DNA from: DMER64 sp964554535
GTDB lineage: Bacteria > Bacteroidota > Bacteroidia > Bacteroidales > UBA932
Reading direction: 5' to 3'
Length of the DNA: 64,000 nt
Assembly: GCA_964554535.1 (NCBI GenBank)
Contig: CAZKPB010000012.1
Location: forward strand, 10,520 to 74,519
Numbering within the stretch: position 1 is the stretch's first letter; every line of letters begins with the position of its first letter. The translations under genes and the position numbers were made by a program. The notes under the pieces are model-generated. The model worked only from the letters and a program-made list of their open reading frames with translations, did no database searches and was not told where the DNA came from. Below, piece by piece: positions 28,435 to 37,255 of the stretch.

Positions 28435-31400
28435 ATGATGCTTTTTTTTAAAGACGCCAATTCCCGGGTTTTGGCCTTGCAAACAGATCAAGACTTTACG
28501 GAAGAGGGTATGGCAGCGCTTTGCTGGTTATTTGAAGGCGCCCAACCAGTGGACCCGGCCGATCCTTTTTTGCAAGGTTGGTTTGTAGGTCCGCGCAAAG
28601 AAATGATTACCCCCTGGAGTACGGTGGCGGTGGAAATTTGCATAAATATGAGCGTGAACGGCATTGTGCGGATGGAGGAATTTTTCCCCGTACCGTCTGA
28701 CCGGGCCACATACGACCCCATGTTGCGGGCCCTATACCACGGCCTGGACGGGAATGTCTTTACGCTGGACAAAAAGCCCCAACCCATCACCTACATAAAA
28801 GATTTAAAGAAATACAACATAGAAGAAGGCCTTGCCCTCAATTCCAATGAAATAGCCTATCTGGAACAATTGGCCGCCCGTTTGGGCCGCCCGCTGACCG
28901 ACTCGGAACTGTTTGGTTTTTCTCAGGTGAATTCTGAGCATTGCCGCCACAAAATCTTCAACGGCACCTTTGTCATTGACGGCAAGGAAATGCCTTCCAC
29001 TCTTTTTGGCCTCATCAAAAAGACCTCCAGGGAACACCCCAACCTCATCGTATCGGCCTACAAAGACAACTGCGCGTTTATACAGGGCCCGCAGGACAAC
29101 CTGTACTTCACTCCCTCTGCCCCGGACAAACCCAGTGCCTTTGGCCTGCACAGCCACCCCACGGTCATCAGTTTGAAGGCCGAGACCCACAACTTCCCCA
29201 CCACGGTAGAACCGTTCAACGGCGCCGCCACCGGTAGCGGTGGAGAAATCCGCGACCGTATGGCGGGTGGCAAGGCCTCGTTCCCGTTGGCGGGAACCGC
29301 GGTCTATATGACCTCGTACCCGCGCCTGGAAGGCGGACAACACACCCGGGAAGGTCGTAAGTGGCTGTATCAGAAGCCGGAAGACGTGCTTACCAAGGCT
29401 TCCAACGGAGCCAGTGATTTTGGCAACAAATTCGGCCAGCCGCTTATCTGCGGTTCACTGCTGTGTTTTGAACATATTGAGGCCCAACGCCGTTTCGGTT
29501 ACGACAAAGTCATCATGCTGGCCGGCGGAGTAGGGTACGCCAAGGCAAACGATGCCAGGAAGGATGTACCGCAGGTAGGCGACAAGGTGGTCCTGCTGGG
29601 CGGTGACAACTACCGTATAGGAATGGGTGGCGGCGCAGTATCGTCCGTTGCCACAGGGGAGTACGGCAATGCCATAGAACTGAATGCCGTGCAGCGCGCC
29701 AATCCGGAAATGCAAAAACGCGTGTACAACGCGGTACGTGCCATGGCCGAGTGTGAACATAATCCCATTGTATCCATTCACGACCACGGGGCCGGCGGTC
29801 ACTTGAACTGTCTGTCCGAGCTGGTGGAAGAGACGGGCGGCAGGGTGGATTTGAGCAAATTGCCCATAGGAGACCCCACGCTGAGCTACAAGGAAATTGT
29901 GGGCAACGAGTCCCAGGAACGTATGGGACTGGTTATCAGCGAAAAGGATTTGCCGTTACTGGAAGCTACCGCGCAGCGGGAAAGGGCTCCTTTTTACGTG
30001 ATTGGTGATATTACCGGTGACAAACGCTTTACTTTTGAAGATTCACGTACCGGAGAAAAACCCATAGACCTGGCCCTGGAAGACATGTTTGGGTCGGCTC
30101 CCAAAACCGTAATGACGGACGTCACGGACCAGCCGGTATATGCGCCGGTGGAAGCGGCTGGGGACAACGCGTCGTTACAGCAGTATGCCGCACAAGTGAT
30201 GCAACTGGAATCGGTGGCCTGCAAAGACTGGCTCACCAACAAGGTGGACCGTTCCGTAAGCGGTCTGATAGCCAACCAGCAATGTGCCGGTCCGCTGCAA
30301 TTGCCTTTGAATGATTACGGTATGACGGCACTGAGCTATGCTCCGGAAGGTTTTGAACCTGATGGAAATCTGGAAGGCAACTTCAGGGGAATGGCCACTT
30401 CACTGGGTCACGCTCCCGTCCCCGGCCTGATCAATGCCGCCGCCGGAAGCCGTCTGTCCATAGCCGAGGCCCTCACCAACCTGGCCTGCGCTCCGCTGGA
30501 CGGCGGATTGCAGGGCGTGTCGCTGAGCGCCAACTGGATGTGGCCTTGCCGCAACAAAGGAGAAGACACCCGTCTGTATGAAGCCGTACAGGCAGCCAGC
30601 GATTTTGCCTGCGCCCTGGGTATCAATATTCCCACCGGCAAAGACTCACTCTCCATGACACAGAAATATCCGGACGGCACCAGCGTGCTGGCTCCCGGAA
30701 CCGTCATCATATCCACCGTGGCTCCCGTGAAAGACGTGCGCAAGGCCATACGTCCCGTATTGCAGGACGTACCTTCCGTATTGTTGTACGTGGACTTCTC
30801 CGGCGCACTGGGCAAAGCGCCCCTGGGAGGCGGTGCACTGGCACAATGCCTCGGCAAGTTGGGTGATGAATGTCCCGATGTGTATGATGCGGCGTATTTT
30901 GCGCGCGCCTTCGGGGCCGTGCAGCTGGCCGTGCAGGGAGACAATGTGCTCTCGGGGCACGACGTATCGGCCGGCGGTCTGTTGGTTTGCCTGCTGGAAA
31001 TGTGCTTCAGCAATCCCGGCGGCGGGGTGTGCCTTGATGAGGAAGCGTTGCGATTGATGGCCCCTAAAAACCGTACGGCCGCCCTCTTTGCCGAGGTGCC
31101 CGGCGTGGTGCTGCAGGTGCCCGTGGACAAACTGGAACCCATGCTGGTATTCTTTGCCATACAGGGCGTCAAGGCCTTGTGGCTGGGGACGCCTTGCAGT
31201 GAAAGGGAAATAAGGGTGGATGACTCTCTGGCGTTTGACATAGACGCGTTGCGCAAACTGTGGTACAAGACTTCTTACCTGCTGGACAAACGGCAGAGCG
31301 GGGCCGAAAAGGCCTTGGAACGCTTTGAACATTTTGACAAGATTCCGTTACAATACGTATTCCCCAAAGGATTTGACACGCAGCATTTTGTAATGCCCGC

Positions 31401-32175
31401 CATGGGGAACAGACCCCGAGCGGCCATCATTCGTGAAAAAGGCTCGCAGTGTGACCGTGAGATGGCCTGGGCGCTGTATCTGGCCGGATTTGACGTCAAG
31501 GACGTGCATACCACCGACCTGGTAAGCGGCAGGGAAACCCTTGCAGACGTGCAGTTTATTGCGTTTGTGGGCGGCTTCTCCAATGCCGACACGCTGGGCT
31601 CGGCCAAAGGCTGGGCGGGGGCTATGCTCTATAATCCCAAGGCCAAGGCGGCCATTGATGCCTTCTATGCCCGCAAGGACACGCTCAGTCTGGGAGTCTG
31701 CAACGGCTGCCAGTTGATGGCCGAATTGGGGCTGATTACCGCCGGAACTCCTGTGCGTTCTCCCAAAATGGTTTCCAACGACTCGCATAAATTTGAGTGT
31801 AATTTTGTGAACCTGACTATAGAAGACAGCCCGTCCATTCTGCTGAGCCCGTTAGTGGGAGCGCGTTTGGGCGTATGGGTGGCGCACGGAGAGGGCAAAT
31901 TTACTTTTCCGGACACCATAGACAACTACCACGTGGCGGCACGCTACAGTTATGATATGTATCCGGCCAATCCCAACGGGTCACCCCTAGGTGTGGCGGC
32001 CATCTGCAGTCCCTGCGGACGCCATCTGGCCATTATGCCCCATCCGGAACGTTGCGTGTACCCGTGGAACTGGACGTACTATCCGGCCGACCGTCCGCAG
32101 GACAAGGTTTCCCCGTGGATGGCGCTGTTTACGGCGGCCCGCGAATTTTGCGCTACAACTTCTGTTGCTCAATAA
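28435..32175 (+). CDS. purL: Phosphoribosylformylglycinamidine synthase, large single-chain form
   Basis: 1246 aa, the fused PurL type carrying synthase and glutaminase in one chain; it makes FGAM from FGAR, glutamine and ATP in de novo purine synthesis. Seen: GFSQVNSEHCRHKIFNGTF (about 160-178), the ATP-binding AETHNFPTTVEPFNGAATG region (about 250), IHDHGAGGHLNCL (about 446), and the C-terminal class I glutamine amidotransferase domain (about 985-1246) with nucleophile LGVCNGCQLMAELG and catalytic HPERCVYPWN. The stop overlaps the convergent metallophosphoesterase gene by 23 bp. Confidence 0.96.
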   Translation: MMLFFKDANSRVLALQTDQDFTEEGMAALCWLFEGAQPVDPADPFLQGWFVGPRKEMITPWSTVAVEICINMSVNGIVRMEEFFPVPSDRATYDPMLRALYHGLDGNVFTLDKKPQPITYIKDLKKYNIEEGLALNSNEIAYLEQLAARLGRPLTDSELFGFSQVNSEHCRHKIFNGTFVIDGKEMPSTLFGLIKKTSREHPNLIVSAYKDNCAFIQGPQDNLYFTPSAPDKPSAFGLHSHPTVISLKAETHNFPTTVEPFNGAATGSGGEIRDRMAGGKASFPLAGTAVYMTSYPRLEGGQHTREGRKWLYQKPEDVLTKASNGASDFGNKFGQPLICGSLLCFEHIEAQRRFGYDKVIMLAGGVGYAKANDARKDVPQVGDKVVLLGGDNYRIGMGGGAVSSVATGEYGNAIELNAVQRANPEMQKRVYNAVRAMAECEHNPIVSIHDHGAGGHLNCLSELVEETGGRVDLSKLPIGDPTLSYKEIVGNESQERMGLVISEKDLPLLEATAQRERAPFYVIGDITGDKRFTFEDSRTGEKPIDLALEDMFGSAPKTVMTDVTDQPVYAPVEAAGDNASLQQYAAQVMQLESVACKDWLTNKVDRSVSGLIANQQCAGPLQLPLNDYGMTALSYAPEGFEPDGNLEGNFRGMATSLGHAPVPGLINAAAGSRLSIAEALTNLACAPLDGGLQGVSLSANWMWPCRNKGEDTRLYEAVQAASDFACALGINIPTGKDSLSMTQKYPDGTSVLAPGTVIISTVAPVKDVRKAIRPVLQDVPSVLLYVDFSGALGKAPLGGGALAQCLGKLGDECPDVYDAAYFARAFGAVQLAVQGDNVLSGHDVSAGGLLVCLLEMCFSNPGGGVCLDEEALRLMAPKNRTAALFAEVPGVVLQVPVDKLEPMLVFFAIQGVKALWLGTPCSEREIRVDDSLAFDIDALRKLWYKTSYLLDKRQSGAEKALERFEHFDKIPLQYVFPKGFDTQHFVMPAMGNRPRAAIIREKGSQCDREMAWALYLAGFDVKDVHTTDLVSGRETLADVQFIAFVGGFSNADTLGSAKGWAGAMLYNPKAKAAIDAFYARKDTLSLGVCNGCQLMAELGLITAGTPVRSPKMVSNDSHKFECNFVNLTIEDSPSILLSPLVGARLGVWVAHGEGKFTFPDTIDNYHVAARYSYDMYPANPNGSPLGVAAICSPCGRHLAIMPHPERCVYPWNWTYYPADRPQDKVSPWMALFTAAREFCATTSVAQ

Positions 32176-34018
32176 GGGCTACTTTTCCGTCCATGGCGCT
32201 GACCACAAAACGGGTGGCGTCCACCGGAACCACGGAATTGATCAAAGCTACGGAAAGGCGGTGAATCCATTGTGTTTCACCGCTTTTTACATTGTAAGCG
32301 TGTACAAAGCCGTTGCAGGTGGGAACCAACACCAAGTCTTCCGTGGCACTCACCGGTGAAGGACCTATCTCGTAGCCAAAACCGCCTTTGACTTTCCAGT
32401 CGGCCACGGCCTTCTGGGGGCGTGTCTGATAGGAAAAGAGCGAGTCAAACATGGTCTTGATGTAGACGTGTTCCCCGTCGGTGGACAGCCCTATGCTTTC
32501 CCGGCCTCCGTCAACCTCCCAGATGGTTTTTCCGGTTTTGGCGTCCAGGGCGTAGCCTTTGCGCTGGGGCGTGGTGAAAAAGATTTTGTCGTGGGCCTTG
32601 ACGGGCCAGGTGGCGGCCGGAGAATACTTCCGGGACATGCCTGGTACGTCCCATGTCCATTGCAATTTGCCGTTTTGCGGGTCCATACTGTAAAGCGCGT
32701 TGCCCCAACAGCCGATGACCACTTGTTGGTCATCCACGTAGGGTCGGGCTTCCACAAAGTCGGCAATGCCTCCCGTCTGCCAGATCAGTTTGCCCGTGGC
32801 GGCGTCCAGGGCCCGGAAAAAGCCGTCCGAGGCGCCGATGTATACTTTTCCGTCCCATACTGCGGGCGAGGCCACAATGCCTTTTGGGGTGGGGTAGCTC
32901 CAGCGTATGCTTCCGTCCTGCAGGGACAGGCAGTAAATGTTTTTGTCGGTCGAGGCAATGTAGACGCAGTCATCGGTCAGCGCCGGAGTGGAGAAGACCT
33001 TGCCGCCGGTGGGAGTCTGCCAGAGCAGGCTGCCGTCTGCCAGGTTAAGGGCTTTGACGGTTCCCTGTGTGTTGGCAAAGACCACGCGGTCGGCTGCGGG
33101 GCTGATGACGGCCGCGCAACCAATGTCACTGACATCTTCATAGGTCCATACGGCACGGATTTGCGGGAAGGTGTCGTTTACGGCAAATGAAGGGGCGTTA
33201 TAGAGGGTGTCGGTGCGGTAGGGCGTAGCGGTTCCAAAGGCCTGACGGTGCCGGGGAGCTTTGGTATAGGCCGTGTCTGCCGTAACAATGCGGTCTGCAA
33301 ATACCATTTCAGAAGGAGTGATGGTAATCAGGTTGTATCCGGGACCTTCCTTGTTCGCCATGGCGGTGCGGCATTTGACGGATGCTATGCCGTCGGCGCT
33401 GAACGTGTCGTCCACGTGGTAATGCCCGCAAAGGGTGGTCTGGATGTTGCGTGTTTTGAGCAGGTTCATGATTTCTGACCAGTTGCTCACGTCGCCCTCC
33501 ATCATGGGGTAGTGGTTAATAAACACAATGGGGGTCTCTGTGTCGGTGGCGCGTAACACGGAATCCATCCACAACACGCTTTCCTTGGGTACCAGGGCGG
33601 GGGACATACGCATATTGGGCCCCGAGTTGGTGCCCATAAAGAGAATGCCTTCTTTTTCAAAAGCAAATTGTTCATAGCCAAAGAGTTCTTTAAAGGTGTT
33701 GCAACCGCTTTCCGACCATTTGGAGTCGTGGTTGCCGGCCAGAATGTAATACGGTTTGGTAAGGCGCCCTATAAGGCTGTCCGCCAGTAGCAGTTCACTG
33801 TCCGAACCGAATTCGGTGATGTCTCCGGAAAGTATAATGAAATCAATGGAATCGTTGGTGTTCAGGTCGTCCACTATGCGCGCAAAGGTTGTTACGCAGG
33901 GGGCGTCCAGGGCCAGATGCAGGTCGGTCAGAAAAGCAAAGCGCACCGGTTTTCCGGCACGTTGGCAGGCGGCCGGAAGTAGCAGGGCCGCCACAAGCAG
34001 CCAAAAGAGTTTTTTCAT
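32153..34018 (-). CDS. Lipoprotein fusing a metallophosphoesterase to a PQQ-type beta-propeller
   Basis: 621 aa with lipobox LPAAC (Cys about 18). Residues about 25-250 are a calcineurin-like phosphoesterase with the full metal set FLTDLHL, LSGDIT, GNHDSKW and GHYHVDD. Residues about 285-621 are repeated PQQ-like propeller blades (LWQTPTGGKVFSTPALT, SIRWSYPTPKGIVASPAVWD, KLQWTWDVPG). Periplasmic or surface location; the propeller may bind a ligand or partner. The substrate is unknown. It is the last gene of an operon with the sirtuin and AAA ATPase (8-bp gap). Its 3' end lies inside the purL coding end. Confidence 0.88.
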   Translation of the reverse strand: MKKLFWLLVAALLLPAACQRAGKPVRFAFLTDLHLALDAPCVTTFARIVDDLNTNDSIDFIILSGDITEFGSDSELLLADSLIGRLTKPYYILAGNHDSKWSESGCNTFKELFGYEQFAFEKEGILFMGTNSGPNMRMSPALVPKESVLWMDSVLRATDTETPIVFINHYPMMEGDVSNWSEIMNLLKTRNIQTTLCGHYHVDDTFSADGIASVKCRTAMANKEGPGYNLITITPSEMVFADRIVTADTAYTKAPRHRQAFGTATPYRTDTLYNAPSFAVNDTFPQIRAVWTYEDVSDIGCAAVISPAADRVVFANTQGTVKALNLADGSLLWQTPTGGKVFSTPALTDDCVYIASTDKNIYCLSLQDGSIRWSYPTPKGIVASPAVWDGKVYIGASDGFFRALDAATGKLIWQTGGIADFVEARPYVDDQQVVIGCWGNALYSMDPQNGKLQWTWDVPGMSRKYSPAATWPVKAHDKIFFTTPQRKGYALDAKTGKTIWEVDGGRESIGLSTDGEHVYIKTMFDSLFSYQTRPQKAVADWKVKGGFGYEIGPSPVSATEDLVLVPTCNGFVHAYNVKSGETQWIHRLSVALINSVVPVDATRFVVSAMDGKVALIEQQKL

Positions 34019-34026
34019 AAGTTTTT

Positions 34027-34701
34027 TTATAAGATTGTTTCTAATTCCAACATTCCGATGCTGGCTTTTTCTTTGATTATATGTAGGTTGGGATTTTGTA
34101 CGTCGGCCGGGCGCGGGTCAATCAGGTAGATGGGAATGTTTTTGGGGGCGTAGTGGATCAACCCTGCGGCGGGATAGACCACCATGGAGGTTCCAATAAT
34201 AAGCAGAATGTCTGCCTGTTGTACAAGGTCAATAGCCGGTTCAATATTTGGAACGGCTTCTCCAAACCAGACGATGAAGGGACGCAGTTGGGCCCCGTCT
34301 GCGGCTTTGTCGCCCCAGTGAATGGGGTTGTAGCCAATGTCGCTGACCAACAAGGGGTTGTTTTCGCTGACGGCTTTGGTCACTTCTCCGTGAAGGTGCA
34401 GCACGCAGGTGCTGCCGGCTTTTTCGTGCAGATTGTCAATGTTCTGGGTGATGATGTGTACCTCGTATTTCTTTTCCAGACGGGCCAGGGCCAGATGGGC
34501 CGCATTGGGTTGGGCGTCTTGGACCTGAGCGCGACGGTCATTATAAAATTGCAGCATCAGTTTGGGATTACGGTACCAGCCTTCAATGGATGCCACATCC
34601 TGCACCGGGTAGTTTTCCCACAGGCCGTCGCTGTCACGGAAGGTCTTTATACCGCTCTCGGCACTTACACCGGCTCCGGTCAATACAATCAGTTTTTTCA
34701 T
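34027..34701 (-). CDS. cobB: Sirtuin (NAD-dependent protein deacylase), zinc-less type
   Basis: 224 aa. NAD-binding GAGVSAESGIKTFRD at the start, TQNIDNLHEKAG, the catalytic histidine in VLHLHGEV, and GTSMVVYP. YNDRR (about 53) carries the Tyr-x-x-Arg pair typical of class III sirtuins that remove acidic acyl groups such as succinyl. The usual four zinc cysteines are missing; the whole protein has one cysteine. Comparable Bacteroidales sirtuins also lack them, so the enzyme may still be functional. It sits between the AAA ATPase (12 bp upstream) and the phosphoesterase gene (8 bp downstream). Confidence 0.9.
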   Translation of the reverse strand: MKKLIVLTGAGVSAESGIKTFRDSDGLWENYPVQDVASIEGWYRNPKLMLQFYNDRRAQVQDAQPNAAHLALARLEKKYEVHIITQNIDNLHEKAGSTCVLHLHGEVTKAVSENNPLLVSDIGYNPIHWGDKAADGAQLRPFIVWFGEAVPNIEPAIDLVQQADILLIIGTSMVVYPAAGLIHYAPKNIPIYLIDPRPADVQNPNLHIIKEKASIGMLELETIL

Positions 34702-34713
34702 GGCCTTAGTTTT

Positions 34714-35874
34714 TTATATCCAATAGGTAAGGCAAAAGCGTTCTGTAAACCACAGTTTGAACAGCGGGTCAATAAAGCAGGGCTTTTTGCGGCGGATTTC
34801 TATAATTTCTTTGTGCTCCAGAGCATCCCGCACACGGAATACGTTGGCCGACGAGTTGAGGTGATAGGCGGTCAGTGTGCCGGCCGCGCTGAATTGTTCC
34901 ACGCCCTGCGCCAGTGCGTGCAGAAAGTGGATTTGTGGCAGCGAAAGGTCCCCGCAGATGCGTTCAAACGTGCTCTGGTGCTGGTCCAGCATTTCTTTCA
35001 TGCCGTTGATAAACATGGGCTCGTTCATATAGCCCTGGGTGTTGGAGAAGCAGATGTCTGCAAATTGCTGGGTGTAAAAGGGGTGGCCGTCCATATTGCG
35101 GTAGATGCGCTCTGCAAAGTCTTTGGAAATGACTCGGCCGGCTTTGGAAAAGTTGCGCACTATGTGGTCGGCGAATTCTTTCTCGTCAATGCGTTCCGGC
35201 ACTATTTGCTCGGCAAATTTGAAAAACGGTTTCTTGGGTCCGAACAGCAGGCTGTAGGCCGAGGTCTGTGACGAGGCGCAGGTGCCGCAACCGCAGAGCA
35301 GGTAGGTCACACCGGTGTGTTGCCGCCACGCTTTGGCCAGGCGGGTCAGTTCTCCGGCCGGGGCCACGGAAAGGACGTGGTGAAACGATTCAAAGACAAG
35401 GATCAGTTTTTTTCCGGTAGCGGCGGTGATTTGCTCGGGGAACATCAGCAGTTCTTCCTCGGCTTCGCGGGTGAGGGCGTTGGGGAAAGACAGTTGCAGG
35501 TTTTCCTGTTCCTGCAGATGCTGCACGCTTACTTCCGGATGGCAGACGGGAAGGGTTCTGTTGACCAGCTGGCACCAGTCGCCGTAGGTGCTTCCGGCCA
35601 GGGTGTGGAAGAGGGCATTGGCCATGGAGGCCAACATGGAATGGAAACTCACAAAGTTGTAGCAGTTGAGGGTGCAGGTGACGGTTTGGTTGGCACTTTT
35701 GCGGACCCTGTCCAATGCGTGGTTTATCAGGGTGGTCTTTCCGGTACGGGGATGATCCCAGACAAGGCTGTGCTGGCCTTTGACCAGGTTTCCAGATAGC
35801 CAGTTTGACTCGGCATTGCGTCCCAGCATTTCCGTGGGGGTCAGGGGTCTGTTGAATACAAAGGGTGAGTTCAT
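34714..35874 (-). CDS. AAA-type ATPase of the Bacteroidales ATP-binding protein family
   Basis: 386 aa. The ATG at 35874 (MNSPFVFNRPLTPTEMLGR) is chosen because the longer frame runs into the divergent rplU promoter. Walker A reads HPRTGKTTL (about 45-53), a PRxGKTxL variant common in this family, and KLILVFESFHHV is the Walker B region. A C-terminal winged-helix-like part (about 290-386) is plausible. Role unknown: related proteins are often stand-alone ATPases with possible DNA or regulatory functions. It is first in an operon with the sirtuin and the phosphoesterase lipoprotein. Confidence 0.78.
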   Translation of the reverse strand: MNSPFVFNRPLTPTEMLGRNAESNWLSGNLVKGQHSLVWDHPRTGKTTLINHALDRVRKSANQTVTCTLNCYNFVSFHSMLASMANALFHTLAGSTYGDWCQLVNRTLPVCHPEVSVQHLQEQENLQLSFPNALTREAEEELLMFPEQITAATGKKLILVFESFHHVLSVAPAGELTRLAKAWRQHTGVTYLLCGCGTCASSQTSAYSLLFGPKKPFFKFAEQIVPERIDEKEFADHIVRNFSKAGRVISKDFAERIYRNMDGHPFYTQQFADICFSNTQGYMNEPMFINGMKEMLDQHQSTFERICGDLSLPQIHFLHALAQGVEQFSAAGTLTAYHLNSSANVFRVRDALEHKEIIEIRRKKPCFIDPLFKLWFTERFCLTYWI

Positions 35875-35922
35875 AGGGAGGTTTTGTCGTTTATAACAAG
35901 TGTGTTGTAAAGTTATAAATAG

Positions 35923-35953
35923 TTTGTGTTTTAGATAAACTTTTCTATCTTTG
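35923..35953 (+). promoter_or_regulatory. Promoter of rplU-rpmA (TTTG-N19-TATCTTTG)
   Basis: TTTG at 35923-35926 and TATCTTTG at 35946-35953 are 19 nt apart, an exact match to the Bacteroidota sigma consensus. The predicted transcript starts near 35960 and carries a leader of about 100 nt before the rplU ATG. In that leader CCGCTTGCGG (about 36027-36036) could form a short hairpin; an inverted TCCAAT/ATTGGA pair straddles the likely start. Regulation of rplU through this leader is possible but not shown. Confidence 0.8.
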
Positions 35954-36058
35954 CAGTCCAATTTTTTGTATTGGATATTAATTAATGACCGCTAAGCTAT
36001 TGATTAAGAGTTGCTTGTAAAGCATCCGCTTGCGGTTGGAACCTTAAAAAACAATTTT

Positions 36059-36370
36059 ATGTACGCAATTGTAGATATTGCCGGACAACAGTTCAAGGTG
36101 GAACAAGGCGCTAAATTGTTTGTTAACCGTCTTCCCCAGAAGAATGAAGAAGTGGTTACATTCAACAAAGTGTTGCTCATTGACAATGAAGGAGCCGTGA
36201 CCGTAGGCAAGCCTTACGTGGAGGGTGCTTCTGTAAGCGCTACTGTAATTAATGACAGTGTACGCGCCAACAAAGTTCTTGTATTCAAGAAAATTCGCAG
36301 AAAACGTTTTCAGAAATGTAACGGTCATCGTCAACATTTGACGCAGATTCAAATTGACGCTATTTCATAA
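36059..36370 (+). CDS. rplU: 50S ribosomal protein L21
   Basis: 103 aa from the ATG at 36059; the typical start MYAIVDIAGQQFKVEQG is visible, followed by FVNRLPQKNEE, the central VGKPYVEGASVSA, and the basic RNA-binding end KKIRRKRFQKCNGHRQHLT. It binds 23S rRNA. The rpmA gene follows after 19 bp in the usual order, under the promoter at 35923-35953. Confidence 0.97.
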   Translation: MYAIVDIAGQQFKVEQGAKLFVNRLPQKNEEVVTFNKVLLIDNEGAVTVGKPYVEGASVSATVINDSVRANKVLVFKKIRRKRFQKCNGHRQHLTQIQIDAIS

Positions 36371-36389
36371 CTAGTAAAAAAGTAAGATT

Positions 36390-36659
36390 ATGGCTCATAA
36401 AAAAGGTGTCGGCAGTTCAAAGAACGGCCGCGAATCACAAAGCAAACGTTTAGGCGTTAAATTATTTGGTGGTCAGGTTGCCAAAGCCGGCAACATTCTG
36501 GTACGTCAACGCGGTACCGTTCATTACCCCGGTGTAAACGTGGGAATGGGCAAAGACCATACTTTATATGCATTGAAAGACGGTGTGGTGGTTTTCCACA
36601 GAAAAGCCAACGACCGCTCTTTTGTCTCCATTCAACCCGCCGTTACGGCCGAGGCATAA
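36390..36659 (+). CDS. rpmA: 50S ribosomal protein L27
   Basis: 89 aa, normal length. The N-terminal MAHKKGVGSSKNGRESQSKR reaches the peptidyl-transferase centre in the ribosome, and GNILVRQRGTVHYPGVNVG is the conserved core. There is no N-terminal propeptide of the kind seen in Firmicutes. It is co-transcribed with rplU and ends at a strong terminator (36680-36713). Confidence 0.98.
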   Translation: MAHKKGVGSSKNGRESQSKRLGVKLFGGQVAKAGNILVRQRGTVHYPGVNVGMGKDHTLYALKDGVVVFHRKANDRSFVSIQPAVTAEA

Positions 36660-36679
36660 GCATAGCAGTTTGTAAATTT

Positions 36680-36713
36680 AGAGGGTGGCTGAAACGGCTG
36701 CCCTCTTTTTTTT
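36680..36713 (+). terminator. Rho-independent terminator after rpmA
   Basis: AGAGGG (36680-36685) pairs with CCCTCT (36701-36706), extended inward by TGGC/GCTG with two wobble pairs, followed by a run of eight T's. Confidence 0.9.
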
Positions 36714-36725
36714 GTGAGTTATATC

Positions 36726-36758
36726 TGCGCTGGTACTGCCGCTGCCGGTGTTGGTAGA
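36726..36758 (+). repeat. Dispersed GC-rich intergenic repeat, divergent copy
   Basis: CTGCCGCTGCCGGTGTTGGT resembles the GC-rich element seen best at 63940-64000 (minus strand) and at 37123 and 38446. It lies just after the rpmA terminator. Similarity was judged by eye and this copy is weak. Confidence 0.35.
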
Positions 36759-36846
36759 TTTTTTTTGCCTATATGTTGAAGTGTAAGTGCATATAAATGA
36801 TTTAATTGTATATTGCAAAATTACTTAACCTAACCTTAATTCTGTT

Positions 36847-37060
36847 ATGAAAAGAAAAACCATTAATGTGGCCATTTTTTCGTGGTCTTGTTGTCCTTTG
36901 TAGCTGCGTCCTGCGGCAAGCAGGAAAGTCCTTTCATTATTTCTCCTTCTCTCTCTTACACGAATTTGAGTAAGAGCGGCCTTGTCAACTGGCTATATAG
37001 TGTCGGCGGCCGGTGACTGTTGTTTTACTGCTACCATTGAATCGCTCCTTTGCCGTGTTC
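36847..37060 (+). pseudogene. Decayed, internally deleted copy of the FISUMP-type lipoprotein gene at 37256
   Basis: The DNA from the ATG at 36847 matches the start of the intact gene at 37256 nearly base for base: MKRKTINVAIF against MKSKIINAAIF, then the CGKQES-like lipobox region, NLSKSG and the SVGGR/SAAGD stretch. It is broken by a shortened T-run near 36875 and an extra G near 36992. After about 37030 the frame reads NRSFAVFPLRG, resembling the C-terminal SVRCL hallmark of the family, so the middle of the gene seems deleted. The upstream leader (CCTTAATTCTGTTA) is duplicated too. No product is expected. Confidence 0.75.
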
Positions 37061-37122
37061 CCGCTACGCGGTGCCCCGTCTAACGTCGGGTGTCCCGCCG
37101 TAACCCCCTTGATCCATGATCT

Positions 37123-37180
37123 TTCACACTCCCGTCACCTTCAGTTGCGGGGCTTCCACTGCCGGCGCGGGTGGATGTCT
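37123..37180 (+). repeat. Dispersed GC-rich intergenic repeat
   Basis: Runs from TTCACACTCCCG through CACTGCCGGCGCGGGTGGA. It matches the minus strand of 63940-64000 over nearly its full length and the plus strand of 38446-38500 over its second half. It sits between the decayed and the intact lipoprotein genes. The remaining sequence up to 37255 is AT-rich leader; no other gene was seen. Confidence 0.6.
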
Positions 37181-37255
37181 TTGCCTTTTTATTCAGGGTG
37201 TATGTGAATATAGATAATTTTTGTACCATTATTAATTAACCTTAATTCTGTTACT

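Noticed and set aside
34027..35874. Sirtuin plus ATPase as an anti-phage defence module
   Set aside because: The sirtuin is a compact CobB-like deacylase without the extra domains of defence SIR2 proteins, and no TIR, HerA or nuclease partner is present.
35954..36058. rplU leader as a known ribosomal-protein leader RNA
   Set aside because: Short hairpins are possible, but the structure is too small and I could not match it to a described L21 leader class.
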